DNA of 64,000 nucleotides from Methylocystis sp. L43 (GCF_015709525.1 NZ_JADNRA010000022.1:1-64000), one strand, 5' to 3'. Positions 9,403 through 17,098 are shown, counted from the first letter of the stretch. Translations and numbers: made by a program. Notes: generated from the letters alone by a model not told the origin.

Positions 9403-10011
9403 GTGACTAAAGCTCCAGCATATTTAGAAAACTTGCGAAAACTCACTCGGGCCGACCCGACGCCTCAAGACTTAGAAGAAATTGAGAACGAGCTATATCT
9501 CGCAAGCAGCGATCGATCCGCGGCTATAATGTGGTCCACTTACATAGAAATGGGCCTAGAACGCTTGCTTGAATCCAAGTTGCGCGACGATTTGAACGGG
9601 GATGACCGAAGGCGGATATTTGAATCGAATGGCCCGCTAGGATCGTTCTCATCAAAAATTTTGCTTGCTTACGCGATGCGCATTCTTGGGTCGAAAACGA
9701 GATTCGACCTTGATACAATCCGAATCCTCAGAAATGAGTTCGCTCATTCTCGCGCGTCGTTCTCCTTCGAGACGCCGGAAGTTCGTGCCGTTTGCGACCA
9801 GTTAAAAATTCCAGACATGCCACAGAGTCCAATTCCCTTTCCTTACCTAAACAAAGTTCCCGAGAGCCAACTGGAAAGCGCTTCCGATAAGAAGCATCCA
9901 AGGACGCGATTCATAACAACGTGCCACTCGGTCGCCTATAGAATGCAGGTTGCGAAGGATGGCGTTCGGCCAGGCGATTTTGTTTTCCCCGACGATAACC
10001 CGCTGCCCTAG
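9403..10011 (+). CDS. MltR-like (mannitol repressor family) cargo protein
   Basis: A 202-residue soluble protein, the first gene inside attL, in DNA of lower GC than the chromosome. The core GPLGSFSSKILLAYAMRILG followed by FDLDTIRILRNEFAHS matches the MltR/YggD family pattern (PLGSFSAKI...YALG...IRNxFAH). The RNEFAH segment also fits the R-x4-H signature of HEPN RNases, with the usual polar residue after Arg. MltR is a mannitol-operon repressor, but stand-alone phage-borne relatives have no known function. No mannitol genes are nearby. Cargo or defence roles are possible; the family call is by eye. Confidence 0.6.
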   Translation: MTKAPAYLENLRKLTRADPTPQDLEEIENELYLASSDRSAAIMWSTYIEMGLERLLESKLRDDLNGDDRRRIFESNGPLGSFSSKILLAYAMRILGSKTRFDLDTIRILRNEFAHSRASFSFETPEVRAVCDQLKIPDMPQSPIPFPYLNKVPESQLESASDKKHPRTRFITTCHSVAYRMQVAKDGVRPGDFVFPDDNPLP

Positions 10012-10016
10012 CACTT

Positions 10017-10358
10017 CTATTTCCCGTCAGCCGGCATCAATTCATATTTTTCCATCGCTTCCTCGCGTAGACAGCGCGAGAAGAGAGCGGGCAAAACGGT
10101 TGTCGATTCTTGCAGCGACATGCTCATAAGCCTACATCGTGCGACACGAAGGCAATATTGCTCCTGTAGTCTTCGCTGCTCGATTGTTATCTCAACGGTC
10201 ATTAGGGAGTTCGACTTCCCGAGCAAAGCCAGATTCGCCTCGTTATAGTCCTTCATGACAGCGACGCCGCACTCTTCAGCGCGGTTGTCTTTCGCGCTTG
10301 CATTTGCGCTCAGCGCCGCGAAGATAACTACCGAGGCCACCTTTTTCTTGATCGACAT
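10017..10358 (-). CDS. Hypothetical exported Cys-containing protein
   Basis: A 113-residue protein with a clear signal peptide (MSIKKK, hydrophobic core VASVVIFAALSA, cleavage probably after ANASA). The mature part of about 90 residues is helical-looking and contains four cysteines, enough for two disulfides. Convergent with the MltR-like gene, with only 5 bp between the stops. I do not recognise the family. The position suggests a cargo gene expressed from the integrated state. Confidence 0.6.
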   Translation of the reverse strand: MSIKKKVASVVIFAALSANASAKDNRAEECGVAVMKDYNEANLALLGKSNSLMTVEITIEQRRLQEQYCLRVARCRLMSMSLQESTTVLPALFSRCLREEAMEKYELMPADGK

Positions 10359-10560
10359 TCACAATCTCCGCCCCACGGATTTTATCCACAATCCTAAGAA
10401 ACCCAAGGTCGCGCCGCCGTTCGGCTTGGGCATTACAAAAGATACATTCCTGGCAGACGCGGGATTGGCTAGAGTGAACTCGTTCGCTGCGTCGCGTTTC
10501 GCGAACACCCTCGCCTTTGGACCCTTAGCCGGTCCAAAGAAGACGTTGAAAGAAAAATCG

Positions 10561-10878
10561 ATGACTATCCGATATGTAACGCGACGGCAGCATGCACGCC
10601 GGACGCGCTCGGGGCGAATCATAATCGTCCGTGAGCATCTGGCGCTCTATGACCGAGATGGCGAAGCTAGCAAGAAAAGCTATAGACACCCCTGCCCTAA
10701 ATGCGGCGCTGAGGTTGTAAGCACAAAAGTGCGAAATGGTGGTTGGATTCATTGCGAGGGCGGCAAGCGCCTCTCACACGTAAAGCACGCGTGTTTTTAT
10801 ATGGGCGATAGGCTATCGCGCAAGCGCGACGAAGACACTCCCGACCTGTTCGCCGGGCAAACAATGCCTGAACGGTAA
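10561..10878 (+). CDS. Small zinc-ribbon-like hypothetical protein
   Basis: A 105-residue basic protein, start chosen at the ATG at 10561 behind GAAAGAAAAA. The N-terminus is strongly basic (TRRQHARRTRSGR); the middle has CPKCGAEVVSTK and, 18 residues on, a further Cys in HCEGG, compatible with a zinc ribbon of which only three Cys and neighbouring His are clear. An open frame continues upstream to 10255 but overlaps the opposite-strand exported protein and lacks coding character. A nucleic-acid-binding role is a guess. Confidence 0.5.
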   Translation: MTIRYVTRRQHARRTRSGRIIIVREHLALYDRDGEASKKSYRHPCPKCGAEVVSTKVRNGGWIHCEGGKRLSHVKHACFYMGDRLSRKRDEDTPDLFAGQTMPER

Positions 10879-10893
10879 GTTCCTCTTCATAGA

Positions 10894-11050
10894 ATGCGCG
10901 CCCCACCCCGCCCACGATCGCCGACCTGCAAAGCCAAGGCGTCCGCTTGGCGCCCGCGCGTTTTGCCTGAATCGAGCTTGCCAACGTTGCGGGGTTACCC
11001 CATTCGATGCGCTGCCATGCCCTGAAAATCGACAACGCGCCTTGCTTCAA
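10894..11050 (+). pseudogene. Decayed copy of the zinc-ribbon gene at 32929
   Basis: DNA from GCC.ACC.CGCCCA through GCCGACCTGCAAAGCCAAGG and GCGCGTTTTGCCTGAATC to CCCATTCGATGCGCTGC matches 32929-33040. Translated with a frame correction it gives RAFCLNRACQRC, as in the 32929 copy. The reading frame is broken near 10950, and the C-terminal CSACG part is absent. It marks a duplication between the inside of the element and the DNA right of attR. Confidence 0.5.
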
Positions 11051-11152
11051 AAAATCGCCCGATCGCCTACATTTGGGAAACGAAGACACGAAATCCGGGG
11101 CGACGCTATCGCTCCGCGTTAGTGAAGTCCGACGAAATCGGGTGTCCGAATA

Positions 11153-11389
11153 ATGTTTAGCGCTGAGCGCCGTTCAATCGCAGCGCGGTTTGTTCGCCGT
11201 GCTTCCGAAGGCTGTCGTGGCGAGAAGTTGATCGCCGGCGTTCGCGAAGATTGCCGTGATGCGACGATACGAGATTTGGCGGCGGCTGCTTTTCTGGCAG
11301 TCACTCGGCAACATGTCGACCAAGCATCGGTTTCCGCCATTTATGACGTAGCGATTTCGCTTCGTAAGGCGAACAATCTTGGCGCATGA
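11153..11389 (+). CDS. Possible small hypothetical protein
   Basis: 78 codons from ATG with a mixed, protein-like composition and an Ala-rich helical middle (IRDLAAAAFLAVTRQHVDQ). No domain recognised. The opposite strand is also open (11119-11340), so coding status is uncertain. It precedes the NepR-like gene at 11487. Confidence 0.3.
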   Translation: MFSAERRSIAARFVRRASEGCRGEKLIAGVREDCRDATIRDLAAAAFLAVTRQHVDQASVSAIYDVAISLRKANNLGA

Positions 11390-11486
11390 TCCAAGGTGGG
11401 CGAGACCATGTCATCTGGCAAAATACTGGAATATTTCTTTGGAACAATCCCGCCTCAGGGCCGTTTGCTTTGTGGGCGGGTTTATC

Positions 11487-11675
11487 ATGACAGACAGAAA
11501 ACTGGACGATTGGCGGGTTGCCGTCGCTCGCGAGCTTGACGGCGAGTCGGGTGCCGCGCTCGAAAAAATCGGGCATCAACTGAAAATCAAGCTCGCCAAG
11601 ATCGTTGCCGAGCCTCTGCCTGCAGACCTTCAAGAGCTTGTGAGCGCGTTGGAAAACAGAATTGACGAGAAGTAA
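11487..11675 (+). CDS. NepR-like small protein (candidate anti-sigma factor)
   Basis: 62 residues. The second half, IGHQLKIKLAKIVAEPLPAD followed by LQELVSALENRIDEK, follows the NepR pattern IGxxLRxxYDxVVxEPVPDRFxxLLxxLD. NepR is the alphaproteobacterial anti-sigma factor that holds the general-stress sigma factor EcfG until phosphorylated PhyR removes it. The start at 11487 is chosen because the upstream extension to 11379 is Cys/Trp-rich and unlike NepR. The DRF motif is replaced by ADL, so binding partners may differ. No ecfG or phyR is nearby. Confidence 0.55.
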   Translation: MTDRKLDDWRVAVARELDGESGAALEKIGHQLKIKLAKIVAEPLPADLQELVSALENRIDEK

Positions 11676-11742
11676 TCGCGCGCGCCGAGAGGAGCAGCGC
11701 AGAAACGCTTAAGCCTTGGCTTGATTTGCCGCGCCTTCAAGC

Positions 11743-11782
11743 GAAAAAGGCGGCCCTGCTCTCGGTCGAAAGCAAGGCCGCC
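11743..11782 (-). terminator. Rho-independent terminator after the second NepR-like gene
   Basis: Read on the minus strand: GGCGGCCTTGC (11782-11772), a 12-base loop, GCAGGGCCGCC (11759-11749), then TTTTT. One mismatch in an 11-bp stem. It lies 70 bp after the stop at 11852. Confidence 0.75.
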
Positions 11783-11851
11783 AGCGAGGCCGGAAGAAGA
11801 GCGACGTGGGAAGGTCGTCTAACGAATAAATTTGGGTGACTTCGCCCTTCG

Positions 11852-12091
11852 TCAAGCCTCGATTTCCTGCAATCGAACGCGCTGCTCAATCTGCCGCAGG
11901 AGCTTCTCCATTGCCACAGGCAGAGGCTCGGCGACGACGCCTGAATACATGGCTCGCAAGTGGTCGGCGATAGTCGTGACCCTCGTATTATCGAGTAAAC
12001 GTCGCTTATAATTTTTGTTATTCGTCAACACTGTCCGGTTCTCCCTTTCAGGACATATAATTCCTGAAGCGCGCTCACGGTTCCGCTTCAA
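11852..12091 (-). CDS. NepR-like small protein (candidate anti-sigma factor)
   Basis: 79 residues. After a basic N-terminus, VTTIADHLRAMYSGVVAEPL followed by PVAMEKLLRQIEQRVRLQ closely follows the NepR core (IGxxLRAMYDxVVxEPVPDRFxxLLxQLE). The two NepR-like genes face each other across a terminator region, and their cores share VAEPLP. The family role is sequestration of the ECF sigma factor EcfG; that a phage element would use it to damp the host stress response is inference. The residues normally occupied by DRF are VAM. Confidence 0.65.
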   Translation of the reverse strand: MKRNRERASGIICPERENRTVLTNNKNYKRRLLDNTRVTTIADHLRAMYSGVVAEPLPVAMEKLLRQIEQRVRLQEIEA

Positions 12092-12182
12092 AGACGGAAC
12101 GGCCCGCGCCTATTCGACGCGGGCTGCCCCCTCCCTCGCGGTATGATTGATCCACCGCCGCGCGATTGAGTTCGGAAGTGCC

Positions 12183-12217
12183 AAAAAAAACCGGCCCCGC
12201 CATTGCTGACAGGGCCG
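12183..12217 (-). terminator. Rho-independent terminator, minus strand
   Basis: Minus strand: CGGCCC (12217-12212), loop, GGGCCG (12197-12192), then a run of eight T (12190-12183). It would stop transcripts coming from the gene at 12557-12979. The gap 12092-12373 otherwise holds no convincing gene. Confidence 0.75.
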
Positions 12218-12373
12218 AAGGCTCGATAGAGGCCCGCCGTCTGTCCCGACAGCGAGCGTCGAGAGTGTCGCGCGACGAGGGCGGGGGCGTCAAATTCCTT
12301 TAGCCGGTAGACGCACATCTTCTCGTGCTGATAGCGTTGCTATCCTAACGCAGAGCACGGGCGCGGGGGTGTT

Positions 12374-12625
12374 GTGTCAATTATCTTTGAGTTTTTCCGT
12401 GAATCGCCTGACAACGAGCGCATCAGTCTCGCGACCGAAAAGAGAAATATCCGGACAGCTGACACCGCGGTATCCTACGCACGCGGCGCCCTAAACAATG
12501 TTTTGTTTAACGGAGAAATGGCCGATGTCTGCTCAATCAGAACCCAAAAAGGGCTACTAATTTGCGAGGTGAGAAGTGCCGCTCGCCGGCCGCAAAAGGC
12601 GCGGGAAACAATTTCGAGCTTGTGA
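12374..12625 (+). CDS. Small hypothetical protein
   Basis: 83 residues from a GTG start. N-terminus SIIFEFFRESPDNERISLAT, then a helical segment (TADTAVSYARGALNNVLF) and a C-terminal strand-like part (ADVCSIRTQKGLLICEV). Resembles short alpha/beta proteins common in Hyphomicrobiales mobile DNA, but I cannot name the family. Its 3' end overlaps the convergent gene at 12557 by about 70 bp. Confidence 0.4.
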   Translation: MSIIFEFFRESPDNERISLATEKRNIRTADTAVSYARGALNNVLFNGEMADVCSIRTQKGLLICEVRSAARRPQKARETISSL

Positions 12626-12979
12626 TGGGGTGTCGCCCTCATAGCTACCAGAGACAACCACCTTCGTCCTGATTTCATTCGCTGCTTCGCTCACACATTT
12701 ATCAAAGTGTGCGCTCGCAACGCCTTCGTAATTCTTGTTGAGCAAATCCTGCACACACCGCTCGCAGCTAATCAGATACGCGAGTGCCAATGGCGGAACG
12801 GACTCAATACTCGTTAGATCGGCCGCCTCTTGCCATTCTCGTTCGAACAATTGGCGCGCAAAACCGGGTAACGCTTCCGCAACGGATGACCTGAAGCGTT
12901 CCCGGAGCTTTCTCGCCGCGTCTTCAAAATGCTCGACGGCTTCGTGACTCGGCGGAAGCGAAACTGGACGCAAGCTCAT
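12557..12979 (-). CDS. Hypothetical protein, paralogue of the gene at 13307
   Basis: 140 residues. It shares two blocks with the protein at 13307-13660: V.E.LP.FAR..FE near the N-terminus (SSVAEALPGFARQLFE) and FDKCVSEAANEIRTKV in the second half (against FNDCAQAAALEIKAAI). The first block also recalls the VxEPLPxxxxxLL core of the neighbouring NepR-like proteins. Otherwise unrecognised; probably cytoplasmic and helical. It ends in a Pro/Ser-rich tail. Confidence 0.5.
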   Translation of the reverse strand: MSLRPVSLPPSHEAVEHFEDAARKLRERFRSSVAEALPGFARQLFEREWQEAADLTSIESVPPLALAYLISCERCVQDLLNKNYEGVASAHFDKCVSEAANEIRTKVVVSGSYEGDTPSQARNCFPRLLRPASGTSHLAN

Positions 12980-13306
12980 AATACGCTCCCATGTGGGGGC
13001 ACGACGTAATGTCTTGGCCTTGAAACAATTGTCTAATAGATATCTTAGCTTACACGGAACGGGGACGCAAGCTTATGTAAGTTCCCCTAAGCATTGCACG
13101 TTGTTTAGCGCGGGACGTGCCGCCAATCAGGCCGCGAGCGTCAACCGTGAAAAGGCCTCGCCTGTGAGGGCGAGGCCTATGCCAGGGGGAAATTGGTATC
13201 GCTCAACACAGCAATATTGCGCTGTCTGCGCCTGCCCGTCAACGGCATGGCTCTAATTCACGTTATTTTTCCCCAACTTATCCGACATGCGCCTTTGTCG
13301 TTGCGA
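12980..13306. other. 327-bp gap with one strong hairpin
   Basis: No convincing gene. It contains the presumed promoter of the minus-strand gene at 12557-12979 and the perfect 10-bp hairpin at 13153-13178. An open frame at 12993-13256 has no protein-like features. Confidence 0.45.
13149..13178 (-). terminator. Perfect hairpin, probable terminator
   Basis: AGGCCTCGCC (13153-13162), 6-base loop, GGCGAGGCCT (13169-13178): a perfect 10-bp stem. On the minus strand it is followed by TTTTC, so it probably ends transcription of the gene at 13307-13660. Confidence 0.65.
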
Positions 13307-13660
13307 TCAATCCTCTTTCGTGGCGCTGGGTGGCCTAACGCTGTCTTCGTCATCCCCGATCGCGGCCTTGATTTCCAGCGCAGCGGCTTGGGCGCAGTCA
13401 TTGAATGACCGATCGGCGTCGACCTTGAAAGCCGCGTCCATCGCGAGCCATGCGCTGCGACGATGTTTGTGCACGATTTCCGCCAAGGGATGCGCCGCGC
13501 TGTCATCGTCGGCATTCATCGCCGCTTCAAGCGCGCGCCGCGCGAAGGACGGCAGCCGCTCGTAAACCGCGCATTCAAACGCGGCGGCGAACATTCGATT
13601 TGCGACAATCGCTTCGTCAACGGCCGGCTCAATCGTGGGGCGTGTAGGCGTATCCGTCAT
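13307..13660 (-). CDS. Hypothetical protein, paralogue of the gene at 12557
   Basis: 117 residues, helical, with acidic ends. It contains AVYERLPSFARRALEAAMNA and FNDCAQAAALEIKAAI, matching blocks of the 12557-12979 protein, so the two arose by duplication. No known domain recognised. It is transcribed alone, between its own upstream region and the hairpin at 13153. Confidence 0.5.
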   Translation of the reverse strand: MTDTPTRPTIEPAVDEAIVANRMFAAAFECAVYERLPSFARRALEAAMNADDDSAAHPLAEIVHKHRRSAWLAMDAAFKVDADRSFNDCAQAAALEIKAAIGDDEDSVRPPSATKED

Positions 13661-13990
13661 GATTTGGGCTCCTAACGTTTGGAAGAAATTCAGGCGGCTC
13701 GCAATTCCGTGACAGCCTAAAGCTTAGGTAGACGTATTCGTGTGGCGCGGTCAAGCTTATTCCAGCATAAATGTTGTCATGTGATGTATAGCGTCCGTTT
13801 CTACATGTCACAACATTCCCACAACAAAGCATAGAGACGAAAAAAGCGCCGCCAACCTTTCGGCTAGCGGCGCTTCCTACCTCTCAGGAGATTTTGCTTG
13901 ATCCTGTGGGCAGCATGACTGCGCTCGTTTGCAACGCGCCGGGCACTGCCCACAGGTTCGCCGTCAAGCGCGACGTGGAGTCTTGCCCGG
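13661..13990. other. Intergenic region with inverted repeat and operon terminator
   Basis: Contains an imperfect inverted repeat, AATGTTGTCATGT (about 13770-13782) and ACATGTCACAACATT (13803-13817), in AT-rich DNA upstream of the gene at 13307, which may be an operator; and the terminator at 13838-13876. No gene seen. Confidence 0.45.
13838..13876 (-). terminator. Terminator of the structural operon
   Basis: Minus strand: AAGCGCCGC (13875-13867), loop TAGCCGAAAGGTTG, GCGGCGCTT (13852-13844), followed by TTTT. A perfect 9-bp GC-rich stem with a U-tract, 115 bp after the last structural gene. It shows that the structural transcript really ends here. Confidence 0.85.
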
Positions 13991-14179
13991 CTATTCGTGA
14001 AACTTGGAAATTTCTGTAAATCGTTCCGCGCGCAGATGGCGTGGTGTTCGCAAATAGGCAATCACGTCGCGGGCGCCGAGATAGACACCGAAAGCAAAAC
14101 ATGTCGCCGCAAACCACACAAACGCCGTCACGATCGCGACGCCGATCTGCGCCGCAAGAGGCAATTCGGCGACTGTCAT
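13991..14179 (-). CDS. Small single-span membrane protein
   Basis: 62 residues from the ATG at 14179, which overlaps the stop of the upstream gene (ATGA). One long hydrophobic segment (IGVAIVTAFVWFAATCFAFGVYLG, residues about 9-32) is followed by a basic tail. It is the last gene of the structural operon, a position where holins are sometimes found, but there is no endolysin and only one span, so the holin idea is weak. Confidence 0.55.
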   Translation of the reverse strand: MTVAELPLAAQIGVAIVTAFVWFAATCFAFGVYLGARDVIAYLRTPRHLRAERFTEISKFHE

Positions 14180-14571
14180 GGCTGCGGCTTCCCCAAGCAC
14201 TTTATCTCGCACTCAATGCGCGAAAGCCCGTCGTCGCTCACGCTCGCGACTTCATACATCTGCCCGTCACAAAGTCTTTTGATCCGGTCGCCACGATGGA
14301 TTGCCCAAGGCAAATCGAGGCGAGAGAAGCTGGCGCAGAGCGGAGCCGTTTCGACTCGCGCGTGAAGCGCGTTGCCGGCCATCTCAAATCCGAGATGGGA
14401 TTTCTGCGCGATCACGCCCGTTATGGTGACGGCCTTGTCGGCGTAAGGCTCCGCCGCATAGTTCGGCCGCGCGGCACATGGCGTGAGTTCTAAAGTTTCG
14501 CCGAATGCATTATTGATCGATTGCGAGACGCGCGCCATGCCGGCGCGCCAGTTCGAATTGACGAAGCTCAT
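14176..14571 (-). CDS. Putative phage head-tail attachment (FII-like) protein
   Basis: 131 residues from the ATG at 14571, with GGGAGG at a good distance; a GTG at 14580 would sit on the ribosome site. N-terminal helix SQSINNAFGETLELTP, then beta-rich body with ITGVIAQKSHLG and IHRGDRIKRLCDGQMYEVAS, as in small FII-type head-tail joining proteins (a nucleotide or metal is not involved; it plugs the head-tail interface). It follows the tape measure gene directly. Assignment is by size, position and pattern. Confidence 0.5.
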   Translation of the reverse strand: MSFVNSNWRAGMARVSQSINNAFGETLELTPCAARPNYAAEPYADKAVTITGVIAQKSHLGFEMAGNALHARVETAPLCASFSRLDLPWAIHRGDRIKRLCDGQMYEVASVSDDGLSRIECEIKCLGKPQP

Positions 14572-14585
14572 TGGCCCCACCTCCC

Positions 14586-16907
14586 TTACAATTTCAGCGG
14601 CGCGGGCGCCGGAGCCAAGACGCTTCCGCCGGATCGAGCGGGAGCATTACCCCCTCCGGTCATAGTGCGCCCGAGTTTCATGATGCTGCCTTGAACTTGC
14701 GCGACCGCGTGTTGCGCCTCTGACATTTTCGCCATGAACAGCGGCGACGGATCGATGCGCAAAGATTGATGGATATCGACCGCTCCCCGCACGTTGCCTT
14801 CAACGTCCACTTGTTGGGGCTGCGAAGCCGCGCCGCCCGCCGCGAACGAATGCGCGAGCGCGTTATCTTTGCCGGTAAAGAGCGCAGACAGTGAGCCCTC
14901 ACGCGCACCGTCACGCGCCGCGCTCCGCAGCGATTCAAGCCCTGAGAACCGCGACAGTGCGCCTTCGCGAGCCGAGCGCGCGACGCTGAGACGATCGGCG
15001 TCATAGGCGGGCAGATTATTGGAGAGGTCCGACGTGTTCCGGCCGCTCGGCATATAGCGTTTGATTTCATCCCATGCGCGCGCGTTGATATTCGAGTCCC
15101 ACTGCTTGCGCTTCGCATCGGTCCAGCCGAACCACTCGGCGGTCTTCTCCTTGTAGAGTTGCATCCCGCTGTAGATTAACGCCATCTCGCCAAGCGCGCC
15201 CCATGGCGATTTCTTCGCAGCGCCCACAGCGGCAACCGCTCCGGTTGCCTCGCCGGGTAGCTTGGAACCGGACATAACACCCGCCGCCCGCGTGAGCGCC
15301 GCAGCGGCGCCTTCCAATTGGGTCGCTGCGGCAGTGAGGCCGAAGTTCCCTTTCAGGAGGTCGAGCAAGCTCTTGACGCCAAACGCCCCGCCTGCGAGCG
15401 TTGCGCCGCCGCCTGCGGCCGTCCAGGCGCGCTTAGTGCCTTCGTCCGCGTCGCCAAACCATTTCGCGACCGTCTGCGCTGCGCCGGCCCCGAACTTCAG
15501 AGCGCCTTCGTTGGCCTTGACGAAGCTGTTCGAAGTGTCTTCGACGGTCGCCTTCAGGCGATCGAACGCGGATGCAAGCGAGGTCTGTTGCTCGCGCGCG
15601 ATCTTTTGCGTAATCCCGGAGCCACTGGACAGCCCGGATTCATATTCCCGCAACTGCGATAGCTGCGAAAGGATCGAAGCGGCTTTACTGCCCTGCTTCA
15701 CGCCCAAGAACGCCATCGCCTCTTGGGGCGACATTTTCGTTACGATCGCATCCCATAGCGCCGAGCCGTCGACCTTGCCTTGCGAGACTTTCCAGAAATC
15801 GGTTGCCTGTTTCGCCAAGGCGTTCGTGTCTTTCGCGCGCTGATGGCCGTGGTCGCCTTCAAAGTAGCGAATGACCGATTGCGCGAAGCCGCGCGCGTCC
15901 GCGATCTTCCCGCTATCGAGGGCCGATTGCAGCGCCTTGGTCGCTGAGGGCCCGAGCCCTCTGCCTATGTTCTCGCCGAGCGCAATATTCAAAGCGCTCG
16001 CGTCGCGGCGGGTCGGGTCAACGAACTTGCTAAGGTCAATGCCGGAGGCCGCTAAAGCCATTCGGCCTTCGCGCGTCGGCATCATGATCCGCGCGGCAAG
16101 CTGGCGCGTGAACACGCCTGCCTCTTCGCCTGCAAAATTCTCTCGCTTCTGCACCATACCGATTGCGGCGGCTTGCTCGGGCGACAGGCCCGCCGAGCGC
16201 GCTCCGGCTGCGGCGTATTTCCAATACCCTTCAATGTCCTCAATCGACATGGCGCCGCGCTTCGCCATGATAGACGAAATATCCGAGTAGCGCTGGCCTA
16301 GACGTGCGGCGTCGGCGGCATTTTTGACATGCTCCCCATAGCCAAAAATCACGCCTTCTAGCGCGGTCGTGGCGCGCCCCACGTCCGCTCCGAGCGCCTG
16401 CGCCAGCACGGCAGACTTTTCGATGAAGGCTTGAGTTGTGGCCGCCGAAAAATGTCTTTTAACGAGTTCATTCTGCGCGTGCGCAATATGCTCGGGTGAT
16501 TGACCGTAAACCCGCGCAAGGTCCCGTTGCTGTTGCGCCATGCGCGACATTGACGCTTCGTCAAAACCGCCGACCGCTCGCATGGTCGATAGCTCGCGAT
16601 CTAGCGGCAGATAGTGGCGCACGGCGTCCGCAGCGATATGGGGCAATTTGACAGCCGCGAGGCCAGCCGCCAAGCCGGCAAGCTGTTTCATCGTCGCCAA
16701 AGAGGCGCTTAGCGAGCGGCCCCATGTGTTGGTTGCCCGCGTCGCCGCCTCAAAATGCGGAGCCATTCCGCCCGTCAGATGGCTGCCGCCTCCAAGGCGC
16801 TCGTATTTGCGCGCCAGCTTGTCGATATCGCCGGCCATGCGCTGTAGGGTTGCCGTGGCCTTGTCGACGACGCTTACTGTCGCCTCGATTGAGGGACCTT
16901 TAGACAT
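14586..16907 (-). CDS. Phage tail tape measure protein
   Basis: 773 residues. The N-terminus has heptad-rich VSVVDKATATLQRMAGDIDK, then the conserved TMP core (REL.TMRAVGGFDEASM, then LARVYGQSPEHIAHAQNELVK, and KSAVLAQALGADVGRATTAL), followed by a long Ala/Gly-rich helical part with a hydrophobic stretch GGGATLAGGAFGVKSLLDLL. Tape measure proteins set tail length and pass DNA. It lies after the tail chaperone and gpE, the normal order. By the usual rule of about 1.5 angstrom per residue it would specify a tail near 0.1 micrometre. No tail tube gene accompanies it. Confidence 0.9.
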   Translation of the reverse strand: MSKGPSIEATVSVVDKATATLQRMAGDIDKLARKYERLGGGSHLTGGMAPHFEAATRATNTWGRSLSASLATMKQLAGLAAGLAAVKLPHIAADAVRHYLPLDRELSTMRAVGGFDEASMSRMAQQQRDLARVYGQSPEHIAHAQNELVKRHFSAATTQAFIEKSAVLAQALGADVGRATTALEGVIFGYGEHVKNAADAARLGQRYSDISSIMAKRGAMSIEDIEGYWKYAAAGARSAGLSPEQAAAIGMVQKRENFAGEEAGVFTRQLAARIMMPTREGRMALAASGIDLSKFVDPTRRDASALNIALGENIGRGLGPSATKALQSALDSGKIADARGFAQSVIRYFEGDHGHQRAKDTNALAKQATDFWKVSQGKVDGSALWDAIVTKMSPQEAMAFLGVKQGSKAASILSQLSQLREYESGLSSGSGITQKIAREQQTSLASAFDRLKATVEDTSNSFVKANEGALKFGAGAAQTVAKWFGDADEGTKRAWTAAGGGATLAGGAFGVKSLLDLLKGNFGLTAAATQLEGAAAALTRAAGVMSGSKLPGEATGAVAAVGAAKKSPWGALGEMALIYSGMQLYKEKTAEWFGWTDAKRKQWDSNINARAWDEIKRYMPSGRNTSDLSNNLPAYDADRLSVARSAREGALSRFSGLESLRSAARDGAREGSLSALFTGKDNALAHSFAAGGAASQPQQVDVEGNVRGAVDIHQSLRIDPSPLFMAKMSEAQHAVAQVQGSIMKLGRTMTGGGNAPARSGGSVLAPAPAPLKL

Positions 16908-16959
16908 GGAGAAAAACCCTCCGGCCCCATGGGGCGATTATCATGCGTGAAAAATAAAG

Positions 16960-16980
16960 AGCGCGCCTATGCAGCGCGCT
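16960..16980 (-). terminator. Weak hairpin at the end of gpE
   Basis: AGCGCGC (16960-16966) / GCGCGCT (16974-16980), followed on the minus strand by CTTTATTTTTC. A possible partial terminator that would lower tape measure expression relative to the chaperone. Confidence 0.4.
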
Positions 16981-17098
16981 CGCGTTCACGATCCTTAACG
17001 AGTTTGCTCAAATTACTGGCCCACCAAAGCAGTTCGCTCAAAGTGAGGTCGTCGATAGATTGAGGGCTCCAATGCAAATCCAGCGCGAGAGTCGCCAT
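16967..17098 (-). CDS. GpE-family phage tail protein
   Basis: 43 residues, starting MATLALDLHWSPQSIDDLTL and ending in a basic RERERAA. The pattern xxWxPxxIxxLTLxELxxW is that of the tiny P2 gpE / GpE family, encoded just before the tape measure in P2- and Mu-like phages, often as a frameshift partner of the chaperone. Here it is a separate gene 11 bp after the chaperone stop. It acts as a tail assembly factor with the tape measure. Confidence 0.75.
   Translation of the reverse strand: MATLALDLHWSPQSIDDLTLSELLWWASNLSKLVKDRERERAA

Noticed and set aside
9403-10011. True mannitol-operon repressor
   Set aside because: No mannitol transport or dehydrogenase genes nearby; the family resemblance alone does not give that function.
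13991-14179. Holin
   Set aside because: Only one membrane helix and no endolysin or Rz gene nearby; kept as an unnamed membrane protein.
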